From Paracoccaceae bacterium (GTDB lineage Bacteria > Pseudomonadota > Alphaproteobacteria > Rhodobacterales > Rhodobacteraceae), in assembly GCA_014323795.1 (NCBI GenBank), contig JACONK010000020.1, forward strand, positions 10,033 to 74,032: a stretch of 64,000 bases of DNA, in the 5' to 3' direction. Numbering within the stretch: the stretch's first letter is position 1; every line of letters begins with the position of its first letter. Under the pieces are notes generated by a model. That model had not been told where the DNA came from. It did no database searches and saw nothing but the letters and a program-made list of their open reading frames with translations. A program made the translations under genes and the position numbers. This document shows, one piece after another, positions 55,307 through 64,000 of the stretch.

Positions 55307-55783
55307 TTATGCGGTGTAAAAATAATAGCGTGCGGGCGCGATGTGCTCCGGACCCTGAACCGCCGCAAACCCAACGAGCGGCTGGCCGGATACGATCATA
55401 CCGCCGGGGGCCATGAGCCTGGCGATCAGCGGGGAAAGGCGTGCCGCCTCCGCCATGTCTTCCGCCTTGATTCCGCAGCCGAAATCGTAGTGGGCCAGCG
55501 CGATCCGGGCACCCGTTTCAGCCAGGTGAACCAGCGTGTCTTCCGCCTCACCCTGCAGGAAATCCTTTTCCGGCGGCACACAGGACGGGTGACATTGCAG
55601 AACCCGGTCCATCACCCATATCCGCCGGTCAGAAACGGCTGTGCGCAGGTGGTCATAGGTGCGCCCGTTGCCGAGCCCCATATCAAGCACATCGCCGGCC
55701 ATCCCCGCCGTTCTGGCCACGGCCCAGTTGAGCCCGTCCCGCTGTGCGGTCAGGCGGCGTAACATGCTGTCGAGCCTGCTCAT
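55307..55783 (-). CDS. Class I SAM-dependent methyltransferase
   Basis: A 158-aa compact methyltransferase. Motif I is DVLDMGLGNGRTYDHLR (SAM-binding GxGxG, residues about 31-47); IWVMDRV follows with the acidic residue for ribose. ATG 55783 overlaps the upstream deacetylase stop (ATGA). It is the last gene of the seven-gene glycan cluster. Small size and lack of a clear substrate domain leave the target unknown. Confidence 0.82.
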   Translation of the reverse strand: MSRLDSMLRRLTAQRDGLNWAVARTAGMAGDVLDMGLGNGRTYDHLRTAVSDRRIWVMDRVLQCHPSCVPPEKDFLQGEAEDTLVHLAETGARIALAHYDFGCGIKAEDMAEAARLSPLIARLMAPGGMIVSGQPLVGFAAVQGPEHIAPARYYFYTA

Positions 55784-56532
55784 CCCGGTTCTCTTTTTCT
55801 GGCGGCTGTCCAAAGGGATATGGGGGCGGTCAGGAAAACCTCCAGGAACCTGTCGGTAAAATCCCGGATTGCCGCATCGTGGATAAGGTGGTGTGTCAAA
55901 AGCCCGAAAGGCTCTGTCGGGTCCTGGATTCCGTCAAGGCGGGCGGCCAGGGAAAAGCTGATCCGGGCCAGCAGCCGGTCCTGCGGCACCAGTGACCTGC
56001 TGCCCCGCCATTCGATCGGGTCGACATGCGTGTTCACCTGTTCCACCCCCGATGTCGCCCATACCGCAGACCTCGCGTTATAGGTGGAAAGATAGCGAAA
56101 CCCGAAATCGGGCAGCAGCGCGGTTGCGTACGGGCCGATCCGGTTCCACGGCGGCACAAACACAGGCGCGTAATTGACCTGAAGGTCAGCCATCAATGTG
56201 ACGGCCAGTTGCAGATCCGCGCAGATGGCATCCTTGCCCCGATCATCGCTGAACTCGGTATTTTTTTCGCCTGCCGCGGCATGGCTTTGGTGGGCGAAAC
56301 CGTGCACAACCGGGATTACCGAAGGTGCCAGGGCTTCCCGCAGTGTCGGTGTGGCATGTGCCGGGATCACGGCCAGATGAATGGCCATATCATAACGTGC
56401 GGCCAACGCCTGTAGCCTGTCCAGCTCAGGCGTTGGGGCAGCGGCATCATCATCGCGCCACCACAGGCCGAGCGGGGTTCCGGCATCGGCCAGGCGGTGC
56501 AGACCGGACGATATGGTTTGCCAATCGCTCAA
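55780..56532 (-). CDS. Polysaccharide-deacetylase-like protein
   Basis: A 250-aa protein with features of NodB-fold deacetylases: LGLWWRDDDAAAPTPELDRL (metal-binding Asp pair) and VIPVVHGFAHQSHA (His pair, with the usual H-x3-H spacing), then PPWNRIG. No signal peptide, so it is likely cytosolic, acting on nucleotide sugars or lipid-linked sugars. It overlaps both neighbours by 4 nt. Confidence 0.82.
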   Translation of the reverse strand: MSDWQTISSGLHRLADAGTPLGLWWRDDDAAAPTPELDRLQALAARYDMAIHLAVIPAHATPTLREALAPSVIPVVHGFAHQSHAAAGEKNTEFSDDRGKDAICADLQLAVTLMADLQVNYAPVFVPPWNRIGPYATALLPDFGFRYLSTYNARSAVWATSGVEQVNTHVDPIEWRGSRSLVPQDRLLARISFSLAARLDGIQDPTEPFGLLTHHLIHDAAIRDFTDRFLEVFLTAPISLWTAARKREPG

Positions 56533-57650
56533 AATACGCTCTCAACGTGTTCAACCATGCGTGCGGCACCGTTGAAGGATATTTCCGGTATGAATCTGCG
56601 CCCCCCCGCGATTTTTCGAACGCGGTCCGCCAGGGTTTTCGGCGACAATTGCGCCGACTTCAGCACCTGAAATTGTGCGCTGTGCGACAGGCGTTCCGCA
56701 CGCAGTGTTTGTTCAACCTCTCCGCCGTCATCGAACGCAATCAGAACCGACGGACACCCGGTTTGCAGCAGGTCGATGGCGGTGTTGTAGCCGCACATCG
56801 ATACGCTGGCGGCGGCATGGTGCAGCATTGCCCTGAAATCCCTGCGCGGCGGTTCTACAATCACATGGCCGGGTGCTGCCTTTTGCAGCCGTGCCACCTC
56901 CGCTGTTGTGTCGGACCCGGCGACCAGCAGTCGCCAGGTCAAATCAGACCCGGCCGCCGCAGCAATCGCGGTTTCATAAAGCGTCCGCCCGACACGGCCA
57001 CCGCCGGCAGAAACCAGAACCTCCCCCGTCCCCAGACCGGCCGGATGGGGTTCGGGCGGGGCCGGGGCCACGTAGCCCGTGTAAATCAGCCTGGCCTCCA
57101 GCGTCGGCGTCACCGGCCAGCTTGTTGCCAGGGGCGTGATTGCCGGATCGCTGTGCACGAAAACCCCGTCATAGAATTCCGCCAGAATGGATTCTGTTTG
57201 CATTGCTTTTTCAGGCCCTGACGGGGGGGCAGGAATATCGCGGACAGAGGCAAAGATCCCCGGCCGTGGCCGGGCACCCTGCACAGCGTTGAGTACGGCC
57301 AGGAATTCTTCCATCAGGACGCGGCGCCCGAAAGGGAAAAGCTCTGTTACAAGGATATCAGGCCTGCAATTCGCGACAGATTCAACGATCAGATTTTTGC
57401 GATGGCGCAGATATTCCGCGCTGGCCAACGTATCATCTTCCCGCAGCAGCGTTGTGAAATTAATCCCGTCGGAAGCGACAGACGGCACTTGGACCAGATC
57501 AATTCCGTCGCGCTGCAAATGCGGTGCAGGTCGCCCGCCGGACACCACGCGCACATCGTGGCCGCGTTCATGAAAGGCAGCGGACAGGGTCATTATGCGC
57601 GACAGGTGGCCCGTGCCCAAAAGGTGCGTGACAAGAAAGGCAATACGCAT
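56529..57650 (-). CDS. Glycosyltransferase (MurG/MGT fold)
   Basis: A 373-aa GT-B enzyme starting MRIAFLVTHLLGTGHLSR. The GTGH loop and the C-terminal SMCGYNTAIDLLQTGCPSVLIA segment are those of MurG-like transferases that bind UDP-sugars. The GGGRVGRTLY part is the second-domain loop. ATG 57650 overlaps the upstream phosphatase stop by one base (TGATG type). Acceptor unknown. Confidence 0.85.
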   Translation of the reverse strand: MRIAFLVTHLLGTGHLSRIMTLSAAFHERGHDVRVVSGGRPAPHLQRDGIDLVQVPSVASDGINFTTLLREDDTLASAEYLRHRKNLIVESVANCRPDILVTELFPFGRRVLMEEFLAVLNAVQGARPRPGIFASVRDIPAPPSGPEKAMQTESILAEFYDGVFVHSDPAITPLATSWPVTPTLEARLIYTGYVAPAPPEPHPAGLGTGEVLVSAGGGRVGRTLYETAIAAAAGSDLTWRLLVAGSDTTAEVARLQKAAPGHVIVEPPRRDFRAMLHHAAASVSMCGYNTAIDLLQTGCPSVLIAFDDGGEVEQTLRAERLSHSAQFQVLKSAQLSPKTLADRVRKIAGGRRFIPEISFNGAARMVEHVESVF

Positions 57651-58231
57651 CAGCAAGCTGCTTCCAATGGCACGATCTTTCCGCCCCGGGTAAGGCCGCC
57701 CGCCGCCGGTTCCAGCACGTAAAGGCGATTGCGTTTCACCGCAAACGGCGGTGTACCCGTAAAATCCCAATCGAATGCATGGGCCAGCAGAACCCGCATG
57801 ATCCCGATATGGCAAACGGCAATTGTGCGGCGGGTCAGTGCCATGGCCCAGGGTACAACCCGGTCGCGCACGTCCGACAGGGCCTCCCCGCCCGGCGGCT
57901 GCATCGACCATCCCCAATGCTCTATGTCGGTATATCCGCTTTTGGGGTCTTCACGCAGATCGCGGCCGGATTTACCTTCCCAGTCACCCCAGTCCATCTC
58001 GATCAGCGGCGCGACCGGCACAGGGGCACGACCTGCCACAATGGCGGCCGTTTCGCATGCCCGTTTGAGCGGGCTGGATACGAGGTCTGCATCAGCCCAG
58101 TCCGCAGGCAGTTGCAAGGCCGACAGCGCATGTCTGGCTTCATCATCAAGCGGTATGTCCCTGCGCCCCTGCAAACGGCCCTCCCGGTTCCAGCTTGTGT
58201 GCCCGTGCCGCAGCAAAGCCAATTCTGCCAT
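57650..58231 (-). CDS. Histidine phosphatase family protein
   Basis: A 193-aa enzyme of the phosphoglycerate-mutase-like fold. Motif LRHGHTSWNREGRLQG gives the catalytic His (about 9) and phosphate-binding Arg, VSSPLKRACETAAI the second Arg, EMDWGDWEGK the acid, and CHIGIMRVLLAH the second His. In this context it may dephosphorylate a sugar-phosphate used by the transferases. Confidence 0.88.
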   Translation of the reverse strand: MAELALLRHGHTSWNREGRLQGRRDIPLDDEARHALSALQLPADWADADLVSSPLKRACETAAIVAGRAPVPVAPLIEMDWGDWEGKSGRDLREDPKSGYTDIEHWGWSMQPPGGEALSDVRDRVVPWAMALTRRTIAVCHIGIMRVLLAHAFDWDFTGTPPFAVKRNRLYVLEPAAGGLTRGGKIVPLEAAC

Positions 58232-59274
58232 CAGACAAGCCCCAGGGCTTTGCCCAGCACCCTTCGTGCGGCAGGCCGCAACCGGTTTTTCATGAAGGCC
58301 CGGGCGTAGTGGATATCAGGCACCGACTCATCCTGCAGGGCGTTTATAGCCGGACCAAATGATCCGGTCGGAGTCAGGTGAGCCGCACGGCCTGCCACCT
58401 CCCGCACGCCCGGTCGATCCTCTGCCAGAACCCGAAGCCCAGGTGCCTGGGCTTCAAGGTAGATCATGCCGAACGCCTCATTCACCCCTGGCCAGAGCAT
58501 GCAGCTCGCCCGCCGAATGGCATCCTCAACCCGTGCCGCGCTGACCTGCCCATGAAAGCGCACCTTTGCGCCGAAGCCTGAAAACATGGGTTCAATGTCA
58601 TCGCGCGCCGGACCATCGCCCAGAATATCCAGTGTCCAGTCAGTATCGGATACATGTTCCAAGGCGTTTGCCAGTATCTGATAGCTTGCCATTTTGTCAC
58701 CATGCCGCAGCATTCCGACGGCCAGATAACGTGCGCCGGGGACAGGCTGTTTTGGCAAGGGCAGTTTTTCGCGGTTCAGAAACGGCGGCAAGTGCAAAAG
58801 CGTTTGTCCCTCCGGCTGCCCGGCTGCCAGGGCAGGCCTGTCCCGTTCGGTCATGTAGCAAACAACATCCGCGGCATCCGTCGCGGCTTCTGCCAGCCGG
58901 GCGAACCTGGCCCAGGGGCCAACAAGCCGTTTGGGTGCCCGGCTGGCCTCTATCTGGATGTAGGGAATACCCTTGCGCACGGCAAAACGCGGCCCAAGAA
59001 GGTCAGGGGCTTTGTAGTAGGTGTGATAGGTGACCCAGGCATCAAACGTTTCAGCCTTCAGCCGATTCAGGTGCGCATCCGCCGTTTGCAATATCCGATC
59101 CTGGGCTTCAATGTCTCCCACACCCTCACGGGTTTGAAGATCCGATGCAACTGTAACGGAAGTGACGCCGTCCAAGGATCTCAAAACATCAAGAATGGCG
59201 CGTGCGACGGTACGGTCGCCGGACGGTTTGGGATGGTGTGCGGGCTTCAGCGGGGCGTAGAATGCCACCCGCAT
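58231..59274 (-). CDS. Glycosyltransferase, GT4-like
   Basis: A 347-aa GT-B protein. N-terminal MRVAFYAPLKPAHHPKPSGD, and a C-terminal nucleotide-sugar domain with YLAVGMLRHGDKMASYQILANALE, WTLDILGDGP, and the conserved Glu region EAFGMIYLEAQAPGLRVLA (E-x7-E). Its ATG is next to the end of the following transferase gene and its stop overlaps the phosphatase ATG. Sugar specificity unknown. Confidence 0.88.
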   Translation of the reverse strand: MRVAFYAPLKPAHHPKPSGDRTVARAILDVLRSLDGVTSVTVASDLQTREGVGDIEAQDRILQTADAHLNRLKAETFDAWVTYHTYYKAPDLLGPRFAVRKGIPYIQIEASRAPKRLVGPWARFARLAEAATDAADVVCYMTERDRPALAAGQPEGQTLLHLPPFLNREKLPLPKQPVPGARYLAVGMLRHGDKMASYQILANALEHVSDTDWTLDILGDGPARDDIEPMFSGFGAKVRFHGQVSAARVEDAIRRASCMLWPGVNEAFGMIYLEAQAPGLRVLAEDRPGVREVAGRAAHLTPTGSFGPAINALQDESVPDIHYARAFMKNRLRPAARRVLGKALGLV

Positions 59275-60506
59275 CAGCGGTCACCTGTCAGGGCCAGAAG
59301 GCGATCCCGCAGCGTGGCTATACCGCTGTCCATGCCGAATTCTGACACCAGCCGGTCAAAGGCGGCACTGGCCATCTGCTCCCGTTTGCAGGGGGACATG
59401 GCAAGCCGAATGATCGCGCAGGCCAAAGGCTGCGGGCTGCATTCCACAAGTGTACCGTGGATACCGTTTTTGATAAACTCGGGAATCGCGGATACCGGCG
59501 TTGCCAGAATCGGCAGTTTCTGGCTGGCGGCTTCCATAAGCACATTGGGCAGGCCATCCCTGTCCCCGTCCCGTGCGATCCGGCTTGGCAGAACAAACAG
59601 ATGGGCACTGCGCATGGCCTTGATGACCTCCGGCTGGCGGGCCTCTCCCGCCCAGTGAATGCGGCCAGACAGGCCCAGCCGTTCGGCTTGATCAGCCAAT
59701 GTGTCTGCCAGGCCGCCCCCGCCGATATGTGTCCATTGCCACGCGAATCCCTTCGGCAGCAGGGCGAGGGCATCCAGAAGCCGGTCAAAACCCTTCTTTT
59801 CCACAAGCCGTCCGACCGAAAGCATCCGGAAAGGTTTGTCCTTCGGGCGATTGTCCGGCGGTGGCGGGAACCGGTTGAGATCAAGCCCGTGATAAACCAG
59901 AACAACATTGTCAGGGGTATCGGAATACACACGTAAGGCCTCTGCCCCGGCACTGGTGCAGGTCACACCAAACCGCGCCGGAATATCAGTGCCGGAAAGC
60001 TTCTCTGCCAACTCCCATTCCGGGGTTGTCCAGATGTCCCTGGCGTGGGCTGAAAAGGACCACGGAATATCCTGAAGTGCTGACACGTACCGCGCTACGG
60101 ACGAAGGTGTGTGCAGGAAATGTGAATAAATTCCGCGTGTTCCGGTAGCCATTTCAAAGGCCATAACACAGGCTTGCCCAAAGCGGCGCACCCGGTTTCG
60201 GCTTCGGTCGCGTTTCAGATCCCTGAACCAGATCGCCTTCGCCCTGGCATATCCTTGCATCTTTCGCGCACCCCGCCAGGCGCGCAGCACACGGACAGGT
60301 TCCCGGTGCAGATATTCCGGCAGGTATCGCACACTTGCCTTCAGTTGCGCGTGCAGGGGATGTGTTTTTTCATCGTCGGGAAAACGCAGCGACCAGAGGT
60401 CAAATGACAGGCCGGCGGCTTCCAGCGCGACAAGTTCCTGCGCGATGAAGGTTTCCGACAGGCGCGGCCAGCCCTTGACCACAACCGCAAGGGGGGGATG
60501 TGTCAT
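59274..60506 (-). CDS. Glycosyltransferase, GT4 family
   Basis: A 410-aa GT4 enzyme, opening VVVKGWPRLSETFIAQELV, typical of colanic-acid-type transferases (WcaL-like). The second domain has MLSVGRLVEKKGFDRLLDAL and RDGDRDGLPNVLMEAASQ (E-x7-E site near PNVLMEA) with LPILATPVSAIPEFI. It overlaps its neighbours at both ends. Product probably a surface polysaccharide; linkage unknown. Confidence 0.9.
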   Translation of the reverse strand: MTHPPLAVVVKGWPRLSETFIAQELVALEAAGLSFDLWSLRFPDDEKTHPLHAQLKASVRYLPEYLHREPVRVLRAWRGARKMQGYARAKAIWFRDLKRDRSRNRVRRFGQACVMAFEMATGTRGIYSHFLHTPSSVARYVSALQDIPWSFSAHARDIWTTPEWELAEKLSGTDIPARFGVTCTSAGAEALRVYSDTPDNVVLVYHGLDLNRFPPPPDNRPKDKPFRMLSVGRLVEKKGFDRLLDALALLPKGFAWQWTHIGGGGLADTLADQAERLGLSGRIHWAGEARQPEVIKAMRSAHLFVLPSRIARDGDRDGLPNVLMEAASQKLPILATPVSAIPEFIKNGIHGTLVECSPQPLACAIIRLAMSPCKREQMASAAFDRLVSEFGMDSGIATLRDRLLALTGDR

Positions 60507-61747
60507 TCCGCTGCCTGAATGCCCCGGTCAGCCAGCAGCGCATGCACCCGCTCCACGATGAAATCCAGCCCGCGCAGCAGCCCCGGATATTGCCCGGTCG
60601 ACGGTGGTTTTTGGTTCGGCAAGGTGCGAATTGCATCAATCATGACATCAGCTGATGTCCCGTCCCGGTCCGGGTCCAGCATCCGTGTCAGGTGCAGCTC
60701 TTCTGCCCGGGCGGCGCGGATGTATTGCTCCAGTCGCGGTTTCTTGCGCGGCATGATGACGGCAGGCTTGTCAAAACTCAGGATTTCGCAAAACGTGTTG
60801 TATCCGCCCATGGCAATGACACCGGCAGCACCGGCAATCAGGCTTTCCATCCTGCTGTCGAAACCGAACGACTCGACACGCCCGCCAAGGGCCTCAACGC
60901 GCCTTTCGAAGGCATTTCGGGCGTTCCCGGCCAGGAACGGGCCGTAAATGATCCGCGCCATCGGTTTCAGACCGGGATCAGCTTCATAGGCTCCAAGAAC
61001 ATGTTCTACCAGTGCCTCCCCGTCCCCGCCGCCGCCCGGGGTGACCAGAACGTAGGGTTCTTCCGCCGCAAACGGATCATCGGCCCATGTATCGCGGCGC
61101 AAGTAGCCCGTCCAGTGCATGCGGGTATTAATAGACGGCGGATAATCCAGCCCCTGCAGCGGGTTATAGATTGATTTCAAACCATAGACCCAGATGTCAT
61201 CATAGCAGGTGGCCATGGCCGAAACAGCCTCTTTGCGATCCCACTCTTTCACCAGGGCAGCGTCTTCATCCAGGACATCGCGCAGCCCCAGAACCAGTTT
61301 TGCCCCGGTGTTTTGCCGCAGCCATTTGAGCGTGGGCATAAGCTCCCCGCGAAAACCGGTCGGCTCTTTATCCACGATCAGAATATCAGGATCAAGGTTA
61401 CGGGCGGCAGCTGAAATCAGGCTGGATCGCAGGTTTGTCGTCTCATCAATGTCGAGCCCAAGCGATTCCGACACATAAGAGCCGTCCGCTTGCTTCACCA
61501 CACCAGGCAATCGGATGTGGTCAACCCGTTCCGGAAAGGTAAATCGTCCCGCCACGGGCGATCCTGTCAGGATCAGCGCGCTGAGTGCCGGGTTCGCGTC
61601 GGTCAGTGCGGCTGCTATGGTACGCGACCGCCGAAGATGGCCAAGTCCGAAAGTATCGTGACTATAGAGCAGAACCCGGGCCCCCAGGCTGCGCCGGTCG
61701 ATGTTTTTCGTAGTGTCCGACGCCATGTTCCGCCGGGCCTCTTGCAT
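60503..61747 (-). CDS. Glycosyltransferase (MurG-like), first gene of the glycan cluster
   Basis: A 414-aa protein with an N-terminal GT-B domain (VLLYSHDTFGLGHLRRSRTI), a middle section (GLRDVLDEDAALVKEW) and MurG-type end (IAGAAGVIAMGGYNTFCEIL, DKPAVIMPRKKPRLEQ). Start ATG 61747 is used; ATG 61726 is also plausible. I recall this protein in rhodobacterial exopolysaccharide clusters, but its substrate is not known. Confidence 0.85.
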   Translation of the reverse strand: MQEARRNMASDTTKNIDRRSLGARVLLYSHDTFGLGHLRRSRTIAAALTDANPALSALILTGSPVAGRFTFPERVDHIRLPGVVKQADGSYVSESLGLDIDETTNLRSSLISAAARNLDPDILIVDKEPTGFRGELMPTLKWLRQNTGAKLVLGLRDVLDEDAALVKEWDRKEAVSAMATCYDDIWVYGLKSIYNPLQGLDYPPSINTRMHWTGYLRRDTWADDPFAAEEPYVLVTPGGGGDGEALVEHVLGAYEADPGLKPMARIIYGPFLAGNARNAFERRVEALGGRVESFGFDSRMESLIAGAAGVIAMGGYNTFCEILSFDKPAVIMPRKKPRLEQYIRAARAEELHLTRMLDPDRDGTSADVMIDAIRTLPNQKPPSTGQYPGLLRGLDFIVERVHALLADRGIQAAE

Positions 61748-61953
61748 AAATGACCTGTGAGTCGGCCCGATTCAGGGCGCGGCACCATCGTGCATTAACG
61801 CCATTTTGGCTTGTGTGCCATGCCAAAGCAGGTACCTGGCCGGAACGGCACTCCTGTGCCAGGTGATGCGGGTGTGGCGGTAAACGATTCCGTCCTTGCC
61901 CGCTGTTAATCATTTACAGCACATGAATTTTTGTCACAGGATTCTCAAGGACC

Positions 61954-64000
61954 ATGACCGCTTTTTTCCGACATGTGATCCGGCTGGCCGCTATCTGTGC
62001 CTTTGCCACCGCGGCTTCAGCGCAGGACAACGCTGCGCAAATTGATGCGATTATCAAATCGGCGGAATCCGGCGGCTCGCAGGTGATTATCATCAATCCC
62101 AACGGTCCGGGTGCTGAAGAAGATGGCCCGGGCGTTCATGATCGCCTGCAAAAGAGTTTCATGCTGACAACGCAGGAAAGGCTCGCGGCCTTCCGAACCA
62201 CTCTGCGTGAACGATTGAATGCGGCACCGGCGTCCGTGGCAGAGGTTTTGTTTATCCTCAACGGACAGAGCCCGACCGGTCATTGGGGGGAGTATCTGCG
62301 CATACTTGGCTGGACGATTGTCTTTTTGGTCGGGGCAGAGATGATCGTGCGCGAAACCTGCGAAAAACGAATGGTTGGTCCATCCATCAGGCGGCTGCAG
62401 AAGGAAAACCCGATAGGGTATTCTGACAAGTTGCCGATCTTGCTGTTGCGGGTGCTTGCCGCCGTCGGCGGGCTGGTGCTGGCGACCGGCTTCGGTTACG
62501 CGTTCGGCTACATGGTTTTCGGCGAATCTGCTGACGGAACGGCCCGTCTGACGGTCGCCTATATCTACCTCAGCTACATTATGGCCCGCGGTATGGCCTT
62601 TTTGTGGCGGATGATCCTGTCACCCGACGTGGCCGGCTATCGTATTCCGCGGATCACCGATTCCGACGCCCGCAAGTTCTGTCGGTGGCTGGTGACGGTT
62701 ACGACGATTGCGGTCTTTGTCATCAGCTTCTGCAAATGGCTGGAGGAGTTGGGTATCTCCTACAACGTGCATGCTCTCTTTAACGCGGCCCTCACGCTTT
62801 TTGTCGTGATTCTGAACACGCTGATGGTTTTTGCCAACAGGCGCACCATCACCTCGGCACTCCTGAACGGACAAAAGCCCGGCCAGTTACCTGTCACAAC
62901 GCGCTTTGTGGCGCGAGCCTGGCTACCTGCGGTGCTCATCTATTTCTACGTCGCCTGGGTAGAAATGTCCTATCGCCTGATTGAGGAATTGCCACTCGGC
63001 TGGCCGCTGATTGCCGGATTTCTGATCATCGTGTTCACGGTACTCGGTGTTTACGGCAGTGTCGGCTACGTAATCGAGCATGTCTTCCGGCGCAACCGCT
63101 TTGTTCATGAAATGCAGATGCGCCTGGCGAGCGAACGGGCGGAGGTTGCAGATGAAAACACCGGACCGGGCGCACGGGAGATCACCGTCGATCCTGCACC
63201 GGAACCACATAAAATGCGCACGTTTGAAGATCTGTCGCGGCGGATTGCGGGCATCCTGGCTGTCGGTTCAGGCGTTTACGTGGCCCTGTGGATTTGGCGC
63301 GTTGATCTGGGTGTGATGGCCGGTGGCGAGACCTGGTTTCTGTCAAACGCCCACGACGTTGCCGCGATCCTCTTTATCGGTTATTTCACCTATCACGCCG
63401 TACGCATCTGGATTGACCAAAAAATCAAGGAAGAAGGGGGCGATCAGGTGGAGGTCGTCCCGGGGGATGAGGGCGGTGCAGGCGGTGCTTCCCGATTGGC
63501 AACGCTTTTGCCGCTGTTTCGCAATTTCATGCTGTTCGTGATTTTCGTGTCTTTCGCGCTGATCATGCTGACAAATATCGGCATTAACGTATCCGCGCTA
63601 TTTGCGGGGGCGGGTATCGTCGGCCTGGCTATCGGCTTTGGCGCGCAGACCCTTGTGCGCGACATCTTTTCGGGTGCATTTTTCCTGTTTGATGACGCGT
63701 TCCGAAAGGGGGAATACATTGACGTCGGCAGCGTCAAGGGCACTGTGGAGAAGATATCCGTTCGTTCCTTCCAACTGCGCCACCACCTGGGCCCGCTGCA
63801 CACGATTCCGTTCGGTGAAATCCAGCATCTGACCAACTTTTCCCGCGACTGGGTGATGATGAAACTGCCCCTGCGCGTCACCTACGACACGGATGTGGAG
63901 CATGTGCGCAAACTGATCAAGAAGCTGGGCCAAAAGCTCGCCGAAGATGCGCTGGTTGGCCACCAGTTCCTGCAACCGCTGAAATCCCAGGGTGTGATCG
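61954..64000 (+). CDS. MscS-family mechanosensitive channel (partial, runs off the edge)
   Basis: The frame from ATG 61954 is open to the window end (682 codons seen). A signal peptide (LAAICAFATAASA) precedes a periplasmic segment, then a long N-terminal membrane region with about nine helices. The MscS core follows: pore helix AGIVGLAIGFGAQTLVRDIF (about residue 555), GAFFLFDDAFRKGEYIDVG and the beta-domain TIPFGEIQHLTNFSRDW. This large form resembles MscK/YbdG-like channels that protect against osmotic shock. The C-terminus is missing. Confidence 0.94.
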   Translation, partial: MTAFFRHVIRLAAICAFATAASAQDNAAQIDAIIKSAESGGSQVIIINPNGPGAEEDGPGVHDRLQKSFMLTTQERLAAFRTTLRERLNAAPASVAEVLFILNGQSPTGHWGEYLRILGWTIVFLVGAEMIVRETCEKRMVGPSIRRLQKENPIGYSDKLPILLLRVLAAVGGLVLATGFGYAFGYMVFGESADGTARLTVAYIYLSYIMARGMAFLWRMILSPDVAGYRIPRITDSDARKFCRWLVTVTTIAVFVISFCKWLEELGISYNVHALFNAALTLFVVILNTLMVFANRRTITSALLNGQKPGQLPVTTRFVARAWLPAVLIYFYVAWVEMSYRLIEELPLGWPLIAGFLIIVFTVLGVYGSVGYVIEHVFRRNRFVHEMQMRLASERAEVADENTGPGAREITVDPAPEPHKMRTFEDLSRRIAGILAVGSGVYVALWIWRVDLGVMAGGETWFLSNAHDVAAILFIGYFTYHAVRIWIDQKIKEEGGDQVEVVPGDEGGAGGASRLATLLPLFRNFMLFVIFVSFALIMLTNIGINVSALFAGAGIVGLAIGFGAQTLVRDIFSGAFFLFDDAFRKGEYIDVGSVKGTVEKISVRSFQLRHHLGPLHTIPFGEIQHLTNFSRDWVMMKLPLRVTYDTDVEHVRKLIKKLGQKLAEDALVGHQFLQPLKSQGVI

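Overview
The window is a high-GC chromosomal segment from an alphaproteobacterium. Gene content points to the Rhodobacterales (roseobacter/Paracoccaceae type). The markers are a Mic60-HemY-HemD block beside divergent tsaD-gpsA, a TRAP transporter, a DUF2244 protein next to cytochrome oxidase genes, Slam/TbpB-like surface-lipoprotein genes, a glutathione-dependent formaldehyde dehydrogenase and mmsA. Assignments rest on reading protein motifs by eye; no database search was run.

Region 1 (1-5082) is a type II-C CRISPR-Cas system on the minus strand (cas9-cas1-cas2). The end of a CRISPR array enters from the left: one 30-nt spacer, one 36-nt repeat and a terminator hairpin. A tracrRNA gene on the minus strand lies between array and cas2. 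It has a 25-nt perfect anti-repeat, internal hairpins and a strong terminator. The repeat carries a sigma70-like promoter, as in Neisseria II-C arrays. A second, degenerate and inverted repeat sits just after cas2.

Region 2 (5374-18339) starts with ilvD and then becomes an accessory zone. It holds a DUF488 gene with its partner and decayed copies of both, an RTX fragment, a 75-bp-period palindromic repeat cluster, a frameshifted DUF6884 gene, a gene split by a 72-bp insertion carrying one stop, a putative restriction-like nuclease, an XRE-type regulator without a visible start, a thermonuclease, and a TbpB-like lipoprotein with its Slam translocon. A dispersed inverted repeat (9465-9573 and 17592-17743) brackets much of the zone.

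Region 3 (18340-25811) is a purine/urate catabolism cluster: NCS2 permease, ureidoglycolate lyase, a PuuE-UraD fusion, HIU hydrolase, a YeeE-type transporter, a LysR regulator and PuuD. Together they take urate through HIU, OHCU and allantoin to allantoate, and ureidoglycolate to glyoxylate. No allantoate-consuming enzyme is visible. A similar AT-rich inverted motif lies in both divergent promoter regions.

Region 4 (25835-54688) is mostly housekeeping: tRNA-Leu(GAG), ctaD, a SelD-like FAD oxidoreductase, DUF2244, YqeY, carA, coaD, mmsA, formaldehyde dehydrogenase, AEC transporter, HAD hydrolase, selO, hemY, mic60, hemD, tsaD, gpsA, dctPQM, ahcY, an HD hydrolase, an ankyrin-repeat protein and an SDR. 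Fossils are scattered in it: a broken serine resolvase and a frameshifted RTX fragment.

Region 5 (55307-61747) is a tightly overlapping minus-strand cluster of four glycosyltransferases with a deacetylase, methyltransferase and histidine phosphatase, probably for surface glycan synthesis. A large MscS-family channel runs off the right edge.
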